Part shown: positions 45,201 through 53,609 of the stretch, one piece after another
Position numbering within the stretch: position 1 is the stretch's first letter
How the letters are laid out: each line of letters begins with the position of its first letter
Assembly: GCF_030317105.1 (NCBI RefSeq)
Contig: NZ_JASZYG010000016.1
Coordinates: forward strand, 62,001-126,000
Direction of reading: 5' to 3'
Length of the DNA: 64,000 nt
DNA from: Variovorax brevis
GTDB lineage: Bacteria > Pseudomonadota > Gammaproteobacteria > Burkholderiales > Burkholderiaceae_C
Notes under the pieces: model-generated
The model's input: the letters and a program-made list of their open reading frames with translations, nothing else
Database searches by the model: none
What the model was told of the DNA's origin: nothing
Position numbers and translations under genes: made by a program

Positions 45201-48200
45201 CGCCCTGCTATTCACACAGCGAGGTCTCATGGGCCTGATGGAGGGCTTCACGCCACCCGTCATGGCGAAGCACTTTGACCGCCAACTCCACGAGCGAATG
45301 CAGTCCTTTGCGTTGTGGCATCCCAGCCGGGAAATCCTGATCCACACCGAAAAATACATCCGCTGGGACTTGCTCGATCGCAAGAGCGAGCCCTATCGCG
45401 AGTTCGAACGCGACCTGCGCAAGCAGGACCTGACGCAAGTCAACGACCCGAAAGCGCCGCGCGGGAAATGGGCCGAAACGGCGTTCATGAATTTCCTGGA
45501 AAAGATCGACGAGGTGGCCAAGCTCGAGATCTGCGGCCAGTATCACGATGACCCGGAGGATGTGCTGCACGTTTTTGCTCGTACGCAAAACGCGCCGTAC
45601 AAGTTCTTCTATCGACGGGCGGACCAGTTCGAAGGCGTCGGGCTCAATACGGGTGTCTGGACTGCATGGGAGCGGTTTCCCGTCGACATCGACTACATCA
45701 GAAACCAGGACGAGCCGAGCTTTTTTCCGCTTGGCGATTGGAGCGGCGTGCACCTGATGCCGATCAAGTGGAATCGCCGCCTATACCTGCTATGGCCAAA
45801 ATTTCGCCTGGTACCGTTCGAGGATTACAACCGGGACACGCCACGCGAATTCGACCGGCAGCACTGTTGGGAGATCACGCTGGCATGGAGCCAACTGTGG
45901 AACGGCGCCTGGTCGTCAAAACAGGAGTCGATGTCATCGGTTGTTTCGCGACCGTATGTTGCGCCGCCGGTGGCTGCCGCGAAGGACCCCGTCCCCAAGG
46001 TCACGCAAGTCGACACCGTGCCGACGCCACGATTGGTCACCGTTATCCATGCCTTTCCTTTTCCGCACACGACCACCCATTGGGAAACCCACGACGAGGA
46101 CGTGCCCGGACGCGCCATCAACGAGCTGGTCCCCGGGGATGGGCTGCTGATCACCGCCAAGGGCGACTACGCCGTGTTCGAGCGCAAGACGACCACCACG
46201 TCCGCCGTGGCATGGCTGCCCGATCCCTATTCGCACTTTTTTGATGTACAGGTCACCGGTGACCGGCTCGTCGTCGCCGCAGCGGTGCGCTACAACGTCC
46301 AGAACGTGGTGGCCGGCAAGAAGAGGAGCCAGGAGCGCGTCTCCTTTACCGTCAATCAAGGCAACAAGTTGACCTTCAGGGATAGAACGCACGAAGCCGT
46401 GGAGTCACCGCTCGTGCTCAATCGTCTTTACTACGGAGACTTGGGCGCATTCGTCTTGGGAACCTGCAAGGTCCGCGACGTCGAGACGTTTTCGCAAGAG
46501 ACCGCCGAAAACTACTACACCTTCAAGACGCCCAAGTTGGGCGGCAATTTTTATCAGGCCTGTCGGCATGGGGACTTGATCGGCAGGTATTTTGCAGTGG
46601 GCACGCCTGAGCAGGTCATCCTCGGGCGGACGCTCATTTCCTTCACTGTTCTGGGTCGTCAAAATCTCAGCGGATTCCAGCCTTCGGCGCCTTTCTTTTT
46701 TCAGGACCGAGACCGCGTGTACCTGGTCACGCCGACGCGCGGGAAGACGCGGCCTACATTGGCGGCAGGCACCGGCGCCAAGGTGACCGGCACGACAGGC
46801 AAGACAGGAATCCTGGAGCACGCGACCTCGGCCACGTACGCGATCGAGCCGGACTACCAGTTCCAGTTGCACTGTCATCCTCAAGTATGCGAGTTCATTC
46901 ACGTCCTAAATCGGGATGGCCTATTACCCCTGCTCGCGACGTCGACACAAAAGCAAAAAGACACCACGCCGCTTTACTTCGACGACAACTATTGGCCGAC
47001 GCCGCGCGTGGCAAAGCCGTACCCTGACGAGGAGGTCGACTTCTCGCGCGGTGGAGCCTATTCGCAATACAACTGGGAGCTCTTCCTGTATGCCCCGATG
47101 CGCACGTGGTTCGAGCTCCTGAAGAGCTATCAATTCGCGGAGGCCGAAGCCTTCCTGAAGGCGGTTGCGAATCTCACCTCAGCGGATGTCAAGACACCGC
47201 TGTCCGATCGCGTATGGCAGTTCGTGCCATTTCAGACCACAGACGCGGTACGCATCCAGGACACCCTTGGCCTGTTGATGTACACGGGAAGCGACGCCGG
47301 TTTGCTCGCCAAAAAATCGGAAGTGCAGGCAACCATCCAGGACTGGCTGGGAGACCCTTTCAATCCCCACCTGATCGCGCGCCGCCGGACCTCGGCCTAC
47401 ATGCAGGCCGTGTTGATGGACTGCTGCCGCCACTACCTCGCCGCGGCCGACTTCGAGTTCACGCGCTACACGATGGAGTCGATCCCGATGGCGCTCCAGT
47501 ACCTGATCATCGTCCTGAAGATCATCGGCCCGAATCGGCCGGGCCCGACACGGGTCGCGGGCAAGATGGCGCCCGAGACCTACCACACGCTCAAGACGAA
47601 GGGCCACCTCAGCCCGTTCTCGCAATTTTCACTGGCGCTTTCGGATCTCGAAACAGAGTTGCCTTTCACACACAGCGTGCCGACGGTGGCCGGATCCAGT
47701 GGCCCGGTGGGTTCCATTCAGGCTATGTACTTCTGCATTCCGCCCAACGACGAGTGGGCGAGCATGTGGGACACCGTGACCGACCGGCTCTACAAGATCC
47801 GCCACTGCATGAACATCGACGGCATCGTCCAGGAGTTGCCGCTCTATCCAACGCCGATCAACGCGATGCTGCTGGTCGAGGCCAGGGCGATGGGACTGGA
47901 CATCACCAACGTGTTCGATGATTTCCGCGCGCCGCTGCCGCACCATGAGTTCTCGGTGATTTTCGAGAAAGCGGTGCGTCTGGCGGAGGACGTGCGCTCG
48001 TTCGCGCAACGCTTCGAGACGCTCGTTGAAAAGAGCGAGTCGGAAGGTCTTGCCCAAATGCGAGTCGAACAGGAATCCAAGTGGCTGAAGGACTATTTGC
48101 GTCGCGAAATGGTGCAGAGCATCCAGTTGCAGGCCGCCATGCGGGAGTCCATCGAAAAAACGCGCGAGGCCACAGAGTCGCGCTTTAACTTCTATGACCA

Positions 48201-49983
48201 GCAAATCAAGCGGGGACTGCTCGAAGACGAAAAATCGCAACGCAGCGACATGGGACAAGCCCACACATGGGAGACCATGGCGCAGGGCGCCGAGATTCAG
48301 TCCAGCGTTGTCGGTCTCATCCCCGATGTGACGGCAGGCACGGCCTCGGGTTCGACCTTCGGCGGCACGCACATGGGCTCCGCCTATCGCGCGATCGGCG
48401 GCATGTTCCGTGCGCAGGGCAGTCAAAACTCCTACACCGCCACCATCGCGGCGCTCAACGCGCAATGGGAGCGACGTCAGGACGAATGGGCATTCCAGCG
48501 AAGCACGGCGGCGGTCGACCTGAAAAAGGTCGATGTCGATTTCCTTTCCGCCCGCATCCAGGAAAACATTGCGACGCTTCGAATGGAGAACCACGACAAG
48601 ACGACCGCCAACACCGAGGCCGTTCTCGACGTCTACAGGCAGCGCTTCTTCAATTCGGAGAAATACAGCGCTGTGGCCGAGGACCTGTATCCCGACTACT
48701 TTCAGCTCTTTCAGCTTGCCTACCAATACGCGCGGCAGGCAGAGGCATGCTGCAGGTTCCAGTTCGGATTGCCGCACCTCAATGTGATTCAGTCTGGCAA
48801 CTGGATCAACGCACGCAAGGGCATGCTGGCCGGAGATAAGCTCCTGCTGGCCTTGAAGCAGCTGGATCGGGTGCACCTCGATGCGGACAAGCGCGAATAC
48901 GAGATCAGGCACGACGTCTCTCTGGTCATGCTCGATCCGGTCGCCTTTATCGAACTGAGGCAAACCGGTGAGTGCGAATTCGAGATTCCCGAGACATTTT
49001 TCGATGCGCACTATCCGGGCCTGTTCATGCGCCGACTTCGCAGCGCCAGCGTCACGATTCCCTGCGTGGTGGGACGCCACACCAACGTGAATTGCGTACT
49101 GACCTTGCTCAAGAACAAGACGCGGATCACCAGCGATATCGGCACGACCTATGAAGAAGACGTGACCAAGGAGGATCGGCGCTTTGTGACCACTTTCGCA
49201 GCCACGCAATCGATCGTGACCAGCCATGGCCAGGACGATAACGGCCTCTTTGAGGCCGACCCCAGGGACGGACGCTACGTTCCGTTCCGGGGCGCCGGTG
49301 CGATGAGCCGGTGGCATGTGCGCTTGCCCATCGAGACGAATGCGTTCGAGCGGAGTTCGCTGAGTGACTTCATGCTCCACCTGCCGCAGACGGCGCGCGC
49401 CGGAGGCCAGCGCCTTGAGGAACAAGCTTGGAAAGCGCGCGAAAAGGCCCTCAAGGACGTCAACGGATTGCCGCAAAGAAAGCTCTTTCGAGGCAGGTTC
49501 GAGTCGCGCGATGTTTGGCACCGCTTCTTGCATCCGGACGGCACGACAGGCAACCAGGTTCTCAGTATTGAACTCAGTTGCGAAGCTATTTCGACGTTAT
49601 TCAAGGAGCGGACGGTGGCAGTATCTGAGGTCGACCTGTATCTGATCTTCAAGAACCGGGCCCACAACGCCGTCTACCGAGCCGGCCCCGGATTGATCTC
49701 CGCGAAGGCCTCGCATCGCGCGGGCACGGTGACGACAAGCGCACCCGCCACCAACCTCACCAGCATCGAAGCGTTGACCGCTGGCACGCCGATTGCCTCG
49801 TTTCCGCTGGCGTTCGACATCAAACCTGGCGTGGTCAGCACCTTGGCGCTGGAACTGCCGGAGACGGCCATCGCGGGCATCGCGGCGCCGCTGATCGAGC
49901 CCATTCCGGGAAGCACCCATGTTCGGCTCGCTACGGCTGCCATCGACGATCTTTGGGTGATCGTGAAGTACACGTTGAAGTAA
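39220..49983 (+). CDS. TcA subunit of a Tc toxin (receptor-binding/pore component)
   Basis: 3587 residues; typical TcA proteins are ~2500. Residues ~45-75 look peptidoglycan-binding-like (QFGSNTQLAVATFQRNNEE) and ~110-230 form a transthyretin-like sandwich. The TcA signature LFGSDDLCACESCLSVLSHA then AYFVDLLQFL lies near 690-715, with the VRP1-type RPDLAHIQLTCDNTNTRIPY after it. A second peptidoglycan-binding-like segment lies near 925-990. Residues ~1604-1727 are a PA14 domain (FRARWTGFVYAPLTEDFSFV; LVLDEWKAQPI). The neuraminidase-like/linker region follows, then the long coiled-coil and TcB-binding end (~3010-3587; GSAYRAIGGMFRAQGSQNSY, FGLPHLNVIQSGNW). As in known TcAs there is no signal peptide. 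It would pentamerise, bind a host cell and inject the BC effector. The ribosome site is weak, so translation may depend on coupling to BC-2. Confidence 0.92.
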   Translation: MKLDTRELAFIQPPQTGPDVDRLHEELAQLGDDYRSLLQQDVDPPTSQRQFGSNTQLAVATFQRNNEERLKAIVVASLDGTQQVNWTGVWGVVDPATAQLINEEVDRLGEDVVQGHVEFEDGTPAEGIRVLVHDRDIGAVTQALSPSTVEPTNAKGEFPQVRYRPKTYESGEGLRGRGTDLVFAVASDGHQRPVELVAVYRQIEINGEMQEQRVDDLELGLPAVHVQVVRLIVRRADHAPPSEYERLMAALRPLLVKEYSPDKFDEEKHRDLSFAARETGEDKTLIETVSQSWKLSKAADLPPELFYGLLRHGSPTTVQPMPSDLPTLLSFGRAAWEAKLSEAFELSLMPASRKLERPKWVRQLQHLRAQGALHNAPDTETASLADVLSHAGIPTDARNAFTAMLVDHDGPGETLWTKVSDQLKWTEAQIQLVQATLKLAEVVSSHKPLIDALFAADPSASARKLATWERRKLEELVAKTGAPTAYTGANAQEQGQAYVDDIEAQLRLLYPAAYVAKALPHVMDQDIRRAGDWLQGMLSQSSEPVAGVPAFDLMTMPATGYLREHGDRLFAHVNDDQRALLSTQLKRVQRVFQLSETPEQMAQLMGQKLESAHQIARWSQEHFVQEYASRIGGPQAAAAVHSKAKYIHGTLLNLYIDKRKVFPAVPPAIDIPKVMNTTGASVHIPSLDELFGSDDLCACESCLSVLSHAAYFVDLLQFLDLQIPGQTTTSLTALLTLRPDLAHIQLTCDNTNTRIPYVDLVNEILASYVAHDVPFPYNDPVDGVTNGTAGELRVNPISLTDAAAQAEATAHERLQLAVFPFNLPYHHWLEVIRLYLQHFEIRRESLMRRFQTDSDLGTEMAIAAERLRLSPQDFEVITVADFDGAGSKLAPVLENLFGFIENAPPATSPANHVAPEFSGTADTRTPQIKALQNFLKNISTSAGLTKPIRAAIDVRGVFNAPTEKAVQAYRNDQSLPSAGGTDAAFWGALAAGGHRALSVMMSHVPTFLRQTQVTYDDLVALVTSQYFNPLFNDKVFFSKMGITPEEIMAFVQSGLTTLPTAMQAKVAASGMTSAAFLKQLSTFHKVLVLDSPPGALCDIDQTTIRHIDGSLLSESELLALQQAIRLWKKLGWSLHEVDLLFSRFPLSSAFTLIFRVADVKGLLDDLQLPVDQLMAFWGRIDTWDEKDSLYERLFRSKTAQSLDPLFKLNDERREIDEFVKAATPPLLKDHAPLLLAAFRISAADLARLLPTLPNGSLNLDNVSSLYRIAALSRALDMSLADLLALKELCGIDPFDSPGAGAESPATVFVRLARMVQASMFTVTQLDYLFAHRISADDGELLTADQRRDLTGTLRAGLDDIQREYVVVDDPLGDKLVRQLGAVLLPPVAETLARMVYGSIVYSQSLPDFIDAVAYPAPVANKIRYDADRQALLFSGVMTTTEHLALTNITFLNTLPFALRAPFSDAVGEVYGMPELFAREKLFDLMDAAELVLLLRNTSSLGPDGVVDLAAVGVKVSAVLARVRRFLSVSLVKRTLSSALGMEGPVITALLQDEAALSALNVAGSPAAIEDFLGLGGVGLDATYFANPTPSAPPVLQQVEPGIDYTGTTPLPAGVGPGPFRARWTGFVYAPLTEDFSFVILARDGVRVEINGALVLDEWKAQPITEHTVPITLRKGSLNEVVIEHAHFAGTVVFELRWRSPSTNLALVPQDVLYTADTLATLVRPLERMEKIATMVKGFELTGPEVKGASQLGYVDWNDTPVAAPATPAVQKLFGQWKALRDFAAARDAISRREGAFVDVLAAGTLDVALDRFAAITGTDRTDLQQFADASTRHPFNTVTLTYETVPPAVSDLTWWQHLRESCSALVRSGCSAAQLVEWGKIKDATLTAPSPPVTNWYAMSVAPTARLRARAMGEDLKRLVKAKYDEATWRLVARPINDDLRARDRDALIGAVMAKPTILQEHFQTADELFEYFLIDVKMDPCMETSRIQQGIATALLFTQRGLMGLMEGFTPPVMAKHFDRQLHERMQSFALWHPSREILIHTEKYIRWDLLDRKSEPYREFERDLRKQDLTQVNDPKAPRGKWAETAFMNFLEKIDEVAKLEICGQYHDDPEDVLHVFARTQNAPYKFFYRRADQFEGVGLNTGVWTAWERFPVDIDYIRNQDEPSFFPLGDWSGVHLMPIKWNRRLYLLWPKFRLVPFEDYNRDTPREFDRQHCWEITLAWSQLWNGAWSSKQESMSSVVSRPYVAPPVAAAKDPVPKVTQVDTVPTPRLVTVIHAFPFPHTTTHWETHDEDVPGRAINELVPGDGLLITAKGDYAVFERKTTTTSAVAWLPDPYSHFFDVQVTGDRLVVAAAVRYNVQNVVAGKKRSQERVSFTVNQGNKLTFRDRTHEAVESPLVLNRLYYGDLGAFVLGTCKVRDVETFSQETAENYYTFKTPKLGGNFYQACRHGDLIGRYFAVGTPEQVILGRTLISFTVLGRQNLSGFQPSAPFFFQDRDRVYLVTPTRGKTRPTLAAGTGAKVTGTTGKTGILEHATSATYAIEPDYQFQLHCHPQVCEFIHVLNRDGLLPLLATSTQKQKDTTPLYFDDNYWPTPRVAKPYPDEEVDFSRGGAYSQYNWELFLYAPMRTWFELLKSYQFAEAEAFLKAVANLTSADVKTPLSDRVWQFVPFQTTDAVRIQDTLGLLMYTGSDAGLLAKKSEVQATIQDWLGDPFNPHLIARRRTSAYMQAVLMDCCRHYLAAADFEFTRYTMESIPMALQYLIIVLKIIGPNRPGPTRVAGKMAPETYHTLKTKGHLSPFSQFSLALSDLETELPFTHSVPTVAGSSGPVGSIQAMYFCIPPNDEWASMWDTVTDRLYKIRHCMNIDGIVQELPLYPTPINAMLLVEARAMGLDITNVFDDFRAPLPHHEFSVIFEKAVRLAEDVRSFAQRFETLVEKSESEGLAQMRVEQESKWLKDYLRREMVQSIQLQAAMRESIEKTREATESRFNFYDQQIKRGLLEDEKSQRSDMGQAHTWETMAQGAEIQSSVVGLIPDVTAGTASGSTFGGTHMGSAYRAIGGMFRAQGSQNSYTATIAALNAQWERRQDEWAFQRSTAAVDLKKVDVDFLSARIQENIATLRMENHDKTTANTEAVLDVYRQRFFNSEKYSAVAEDLYPDYFQLFQLAYQYARQAEACCRFQFGLPHLNVIQSGNWINARKGMLAGDKLLLALKQLDRVHLDADKREYEIRHDVSLVMLDPVAFIELRQTGECEFEIPETFFDAHYPGLFMRRLRSASVTIPCVVGRHTNVNCVLTLLKNKTRITSDIGTTYEEDVTKEDRRFVTTFAATQSIVTSHGQDDNGLFEADPRDGRYVPFRGAGAMSRWHVRLPIETNAFERSSLSDFMLHLPQTARAGGQRLEEQAWKAREKALKDVNGLPQRKLFRGRFESRDVWHRFLHPDGTTGNQVLSIELSCEAISTLFKERTVAVSEVDLYLIFKNRAHNAVYRAGPGLISAKASHRAGTVTTSAPATNLTSIEALTAGTPIASFPLAFDIKPGVVSTLALELPETAIAGIAAPLIEPIPGSTHVRLATAAIDDLWVIVKYTLK

Positions 49984-50573
49984 GTGAACACACGGACGTG
50001 TGATTCTTCGTCGGACTCGCGGAGGCGGCGAGCCGCCGACGATGCGCCGCCGAGGGTGAGTGGAATGGCATGGCAGTCCCCTTCGGACCGGCGCGAAGCG
50101 GCCGCTGCGGCGACAGATTGTCATTGCTCGCAGATGCGCGTTTCTCTTGGCCAGGGGCGGGCTTTCCTGCGGTTGAGGGCGTTGAACATAACCCCCAAAG
50201 TCATTCGACCGGGTGCTACGGTGTCGGTCATCGTCTCCAGCGCGTTGGCCGAACTCAGCCCCCGAGCGGGGGCGCACGGTTGCCCGCATTGCCCCTTCGC
50301 ACGCAGTGAAGCCCACGGGCAAGAGGGTCGTCGCCGCGAGCCCTTCCTTCGCTTGGAAATCGCCAACCCATACCGTCGCCTGGACAACGCAACGCAGGCC
50401 ACGCATCAGGGCGCAGAGCTCGCCAAGCGTATTGGCGAACGTTCGCGTTGACCCAGCAAACTCAGCTGACGGCCAAGACCCGACATTCGGTGAAGTGGGG
50501 CGATTCGCCACATGGCAGACGTTCTACCCCTAGCAGCCCAAAGTGCTGCAGACGAACACGACCCAGGGCCGAT
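49984..50573. other. 590-bp junction without a supported gene
   Basis: The boundary between the toxin island and the ArgP/ArgO chromosome segment. Open frames exist on both strands (the plus one includes RALNITPKVIRPGATVSVIV) but none has a good start site or recognisable family. No IS end seen. Confidence 0.35.
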
Positions 50574-51470
50574 TCAGGGCGGTAACAGTGCCCGCCGGGC
50601 GGCTGCGACGAGTTGCTGGGTCAAGCCATCAAGAAGCGCCGAGGCTGCACGGGCCTGTTGCCAGTGCAATGGAATGTCCAGCGGCGTCTTCCGCACAAGC
50701 TCGACGAGCGACCCGTCCTTCAGGTGGGACGCAATCAACGCCTGCGGGTGAAGTCCCCAACCCATGCCGGCCAAGGTCGCGGTCACGAACGCTTGGGAAG
50801 AAGGGAGGATGTGCCGGGGTAGCTCCACGTGCCGATGGCAAAGGCGCTGTGCCCACTGGGCCTGCAGCTCATCCTTTGCGTTGAACACGAGGCTGGGCGC
50901 GCGGGCCAGACTGCCCGCGCCGACGCCGTCGGCAAAATGACGAGCCATGAAATCCGGACTGGCTGCGGGCACATAGCGCATCGCGCCCAGCGGCCGGCTG
51001 TTGCATCCGGCGGGGGCACGGCTAGTGCCGGTCACGGCAGCCAGCACCGTGCCGCTGCGCAGCCATTCTGCCGTGTGGTCTTGGTCATCCACTGCTATCT
51101 CCATGAGCACCGGCGCTTCTGCCGCGAAGGCGGCAACGGCCGGAGCGAACCATGTGGCCAGACTGTCGGCATTGACCGCGACGGGTAGCGGCACCCGTGC
51201 AATCCCCTCTGCCGCCAGCGCTGGAACGGCTCCCTCAAGGTCTTGCTCCAGCAGGCGAACGCGGTCCACGTGCTGGCATAGGCGTCGGCCGCTTTCCGTG
51301 GCGCGGCAGGGCTGTCCACGCACTACCAGAGCGCAACCGACACGCTCCTCCAACAGCCGAATGCGCTGAGAGACGGCCGATGGGGTCACATTCAGGGCGC
51401 GGGCTGCGCGCTCGAAGCTTCCTTCTCGCACGACTGCGGAAAGTGCGGCGAGTGCCGAATAGTCCAGCAT
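50574..51470 (-). CDS. argP: LysR-family regulator, ArgP type
   Basis: 298 residues from ATG 51470. An N-terminal LysR winged helix (MLDYSALAALSAVVREGSFE; NVTPSAVSQRIRLLEERVGC) is followed by a substrate-binding domain with ATWFAPAVAAFAAEAPVLME and QAFVTATLAGMGWGLHPQAL. The latter is the ArgP (IciA) pattern. ArgP senses Lys and Arg and activates the divergent argO/lysE exporter gene, which is exactly the neighbour here. A perfect inverted repeat in the shared promoter is a likely binding site. Confidence 0.88.
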   Translation of the reverse strand: MLDYSALAALSAVVREGSFERAARALNVTPSAVSQRIRLLEERVGCALVVRGQPCRATESGRRLCQHVDRVRLLEQDLEGAVPALAAEGIARVPLPVAVNADSLATWFAPAVAAFAAEAPVLMEIAVDDQDHTAEWLRSGTVLAAVTGTSRAPAGCNSRPLGAMRYVPAASPDFMARHFADGVGAGSLARAPSLVFNAKDELQAQWAQRLCHRHVELPRHILPSSQAFVTATLAGMGWGLHPQALIASHLKDGSLVELVRKTPLDIPLHWQQARAASALLDGLTQQLVAAARRALLPP

Positions 51471-51480
51471 CAAGTAAGTA

Positions 51481-51501
51481 TTCCTAAACTGGATTTAGGA
51501 A
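51481..51501. promoter_or_regulatory. Perfect inverted repeat between argP and argO, likely LysR operator
   Basis: Arms TTCCTAAA (51481-51488) and TTTAGGAA (51494-51501) flank a 5-nt spacer. It lies 10 bp upstream of argP and 42 bp upstream of the exporter ATG. Length and symmetry fit a LysR recognition/autoregulation site; no binding data. Confidence 0.6.
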
Positions 51502-51543
51502 AGATAGTTTGTCTTCATTCGCTCGCGCGGGCAAGCTTCGCCC

Positions 51544-52194
51544 ATGCCGAACATTTCAGACTTTGCTTCGCTCGCGCTTCCGGTCTTCATCCAGGGCTTG
51601 GCCCTGAGCCTGGGGCTCATCGTTGCCATCGGCGCCCAGAATGCCTTTGTCTTGCGCCAAGGCCTACGCCGCGAGCACGTGGGAACCATTGTGGTGTTCT
51701 GCGCGGTGGCAGACGGTGCGCTGATTGCCGCGGGTGTCATGGGCATGGCGCAGGCCTTGGGTGAGCGTCCCGGGCTGGCACGGGCGCTTGCGCTGGTCGG
51801 CGCGGCTTTCTTGGTGGTCTATGGGGTCCAGGCGCTTCGCCGTGCCCGCCATCCGCATCAATTGCGGGCAGCGCAAGGGGATGCGGCCCTCGGCCGGGGT
51901 GCGGCCGTAGCGCAGGCCGCTGCCTTCACGCTGCTCAACCCGCATGTCTACCTGGACACCGTGCTCTTGGTGGGCAGCATCGGCGCGCAGCAGCCCGGGG
52001 CGCTACGAGGGTGGTTCATCGCCGGCGCAAGCGCGGCCAGCATGTTCTGGTTCGGACTTCTAGGCTATGGCGCGCGCTGGCTCGCGCCCTGGTTTGCGCG
52101 TCCGCGAGCGTGGCAGACGCTGGACGGTTTGATTGGCCTGACCATGATGGTGATGGCTGCGCTTTTGGTTGGCCGCGTCTTCACGGGCTTCTGA
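51544..52194 (+). CDS. argO: LysE/ArgO-family basic amino-acid exporter
   Basis: 216 residues with the family signature in the first helix pair: GLALSLGLIVAIGAQNAFVL then RQGLRREHV. Further typical parts are AVADGALIAAGVMGMAQALG, the AAAFTLLNPHVYLDTVLLVG motif and a C-terminal LIGLTMMVMAALLVGRVFTG. Six hydrophobic segments place it in the inner membrane, exporting Arg or Lys. Divergent from argP. The ribosome site is weak. Whether the substrate is Arg (ArgO) or Lys (LysE) cannot be told from sequence. Confidence 0.9.
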   Translation: MPNISDFASLALPVFIQGLALSLGLIVAIGAQNAFVLRQGLRREHVGTIVVFCAVADGALIAAGVMGMAQALGERPGLARALALVGAAFLVVYGVQALRRARHPHQLRAAQGDAALGRGAAVAQAAAFTLLNPHVYLDTVLLVGSIGAQQPGALRGWFIAGASAASMFWFGLLGYGARWLAPWFARPRAWQTLDGLIGLTMMVMAALLVGRVFTGF

Positions 52195-52228
52195 GGCTCC
52201 AGAGGTCAACCTCCTTCTGTGGAATGAC

Positions 52229-52885
52229 ATGTACGTTTCCAAGCATCACCAACCGAAAGATCAAGAGTCCATGTTCTCGCTCATGGAGTCCCATCCCCTG
52301 GGAACATGGGTTTGCCAGGTCGACGGCGCGCTCGTCGCCAACCATGTTCCGTTCCTGCTGGATAGAAGCAGAGGGTCGTTGGGCACCCTGATTGGCCACG
52401 TCTCTCGAGCCAACCTCGTTTGGCGCGAACTGAGTTCCACCTCCTCGTCGTTGGTGATTTTCCAAGGGCCGCAGGCATACATCACGCCGGGGTGGTATCC
52501 AAGCAAGGCAGAGCACGGGATGGTAGTGCCCACCTGGAACTATGCAGTCGCTCATGCGCACGGCACGGCGCGCGTTGTCGAGGAGCGCGGTTGGCTACTG
52601 GATATGTTGAACCGGCTGACTGACGCTCGGGAGGCGAAGCAGGAGGCGCCGTGGCGGGTCGCCGACGCCCCCGCTTCGTACATCGACAAGCTGCTGGGGG
52701 CCATCGTCGGAATCGAGATTCCGATTGACAGGATTGAGGGAAAACTCAAGGCGAGCCAAGACGAATCGATGCAGGATAGGCGCGGCACAGTGGCGGCCTT
52801 GCAGAAGAGCCCCCGCGAGGAAGACAAGGCGATGGCAAATCTGGTGATGAAGGCCATGGACACCGACGCATCCACGGGATGTTGA
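52229..52885 (+). CDS. FMN-binding negative transcriptional regulator, PaiB family
   Basis: 218 residues from ATG 52229 (MYVSKHHQPKDQESMFSLM). Family features: HPLGTWVCQVDGALVANHVP, GTLIGHVSRANLVWREL, FQGPQAYITPGWYPSK, VPTWNYAVAHAHGTARVVEE and AIVGIEIPIDRIEGKLKASQ. PaiB-type proteins have a split-barrel flavin-reductase-like fold and are linked to repression of degradative genes or to FMN-dependent reactions. Begins 34 bp after the exporter gene and may be co-transcribed with it. Confidence 0.9.
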   Translation: MYVSKHHQPKDQESMFSLMESHPLGTWVCQVDGALVANHVPFLLDRSRGSLGTLIGHVSRANLVWRELSSTSSSLVIFQGPQAYITPGWYPSKAEHGMVVPTWNYAVAHAHGTARVVEERGWLLDMLNRLTDAREAKQEAPWRVADAPASYIDKLLGAIVGIEIPIDRIEGKLKASQDESMQDRRGTVAALQKSPREEDKAMANLVMKAMDTDASTGC

Positions 52886-53269
52886 GCGACTTCGACGCGG
52901 ATTCCGTGATGGACGCTCGGCGAAGGCGCCGAATGGCTGCTTCCAAGTAAGTGCTACTTCCGCAGCGGGCCCAACCGAAACATACGTGGCGAGCCCGGTC
53001 GTGCTCTCGTCGCTGACAGCGCCTTCGATGCCACGAACAACCTCCTGTACTGCATGCGGCGCGCTCGCCAGTCGATCACGGAGGCATGTTGACAACAACG
53101 CCCCAGTTGGCGAGACGACCAGGTGCTGCTAATGCCGCGTTGACCTGCAAGGCCGGGCTTGCTGGCGAGGAGCTTGCAACCGCCCGGGGCGTAATCGACG
53201 TGAAGGCGCGCGCGTGGGCCGCCGGTTGCGCCTGGGCATTAGTGACGCGCCCCACTCGCTGACCTCAAC
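52886..53269. other. 384-bp stretch without a supported gene
   Basis: Short frames only, none with motif or start site. It ends where an ISKra4 terminus begins. Confidence 0.3.
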
Positions 53270-53336
53270 ACCAACACAACTCGAAGCAAGGCCGCTGGGC
53301 CTCGAAGCCTCCCACACTTTTGCACGCGCTCCTTCA
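53270..53336. mobile_element. ISKra4-family right-end remnant
   Basis: GAAGCAAGGCCGC, then AGCCTCCCACACTTTTGCAC and the outer CTCCTTCACGG, match the right end of the element at 15490-15539 and extend it outward. No transposase is attached. It shows that the full terminal repeat includes the CCTTCACGG block missing at 15539. Confidence 0.65.
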
Positions 53337-53452
53337 CGGTTGCCGCTGGCAGGAAGCCCCAGCTATCGTTTCGACAGGGACCGCGGCGTGGCGGGTGTCG
53401 CGCGTGCTATCGCCTCGGTCCGCGTTGCCATAGCCGAAGTAGCGCGACGCCA

Positions 53453-53569
53453 TGCGCTTCGCATTCGAAATCCTTCGACTCGCTGTCAGTGCCTTCCTGG
53501 CACAGGATGACAGGCAGAGACTCAACGCGATCTGTGAAGCCATGTTGAAGGGTATTGCGCCAGTCTGAA
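53453..53569 (+). CDS. Tentative 38-residue ORF
   Basis: Reads MRFAFEILRLAVSAFLAQDD then RQRLNAICEAMLKGIAPV, an amphipathic-helix-like small protein. No clear ribosome site and no homologue known to me. Listed because composition is coding-like and the region has no other gene. Confidence 0.3.
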
Positions 53570-53609
53570 GTGACCAGCGCCAGTCATCCTCGACTAGAAC
53601 CATCCCTAG

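Noticed and set aside
47629..49533. 634-codon open frame on the minus strand
   Set aside because: Antisense to the TcA C-terminal TcB-binding region; no recognisable domain.
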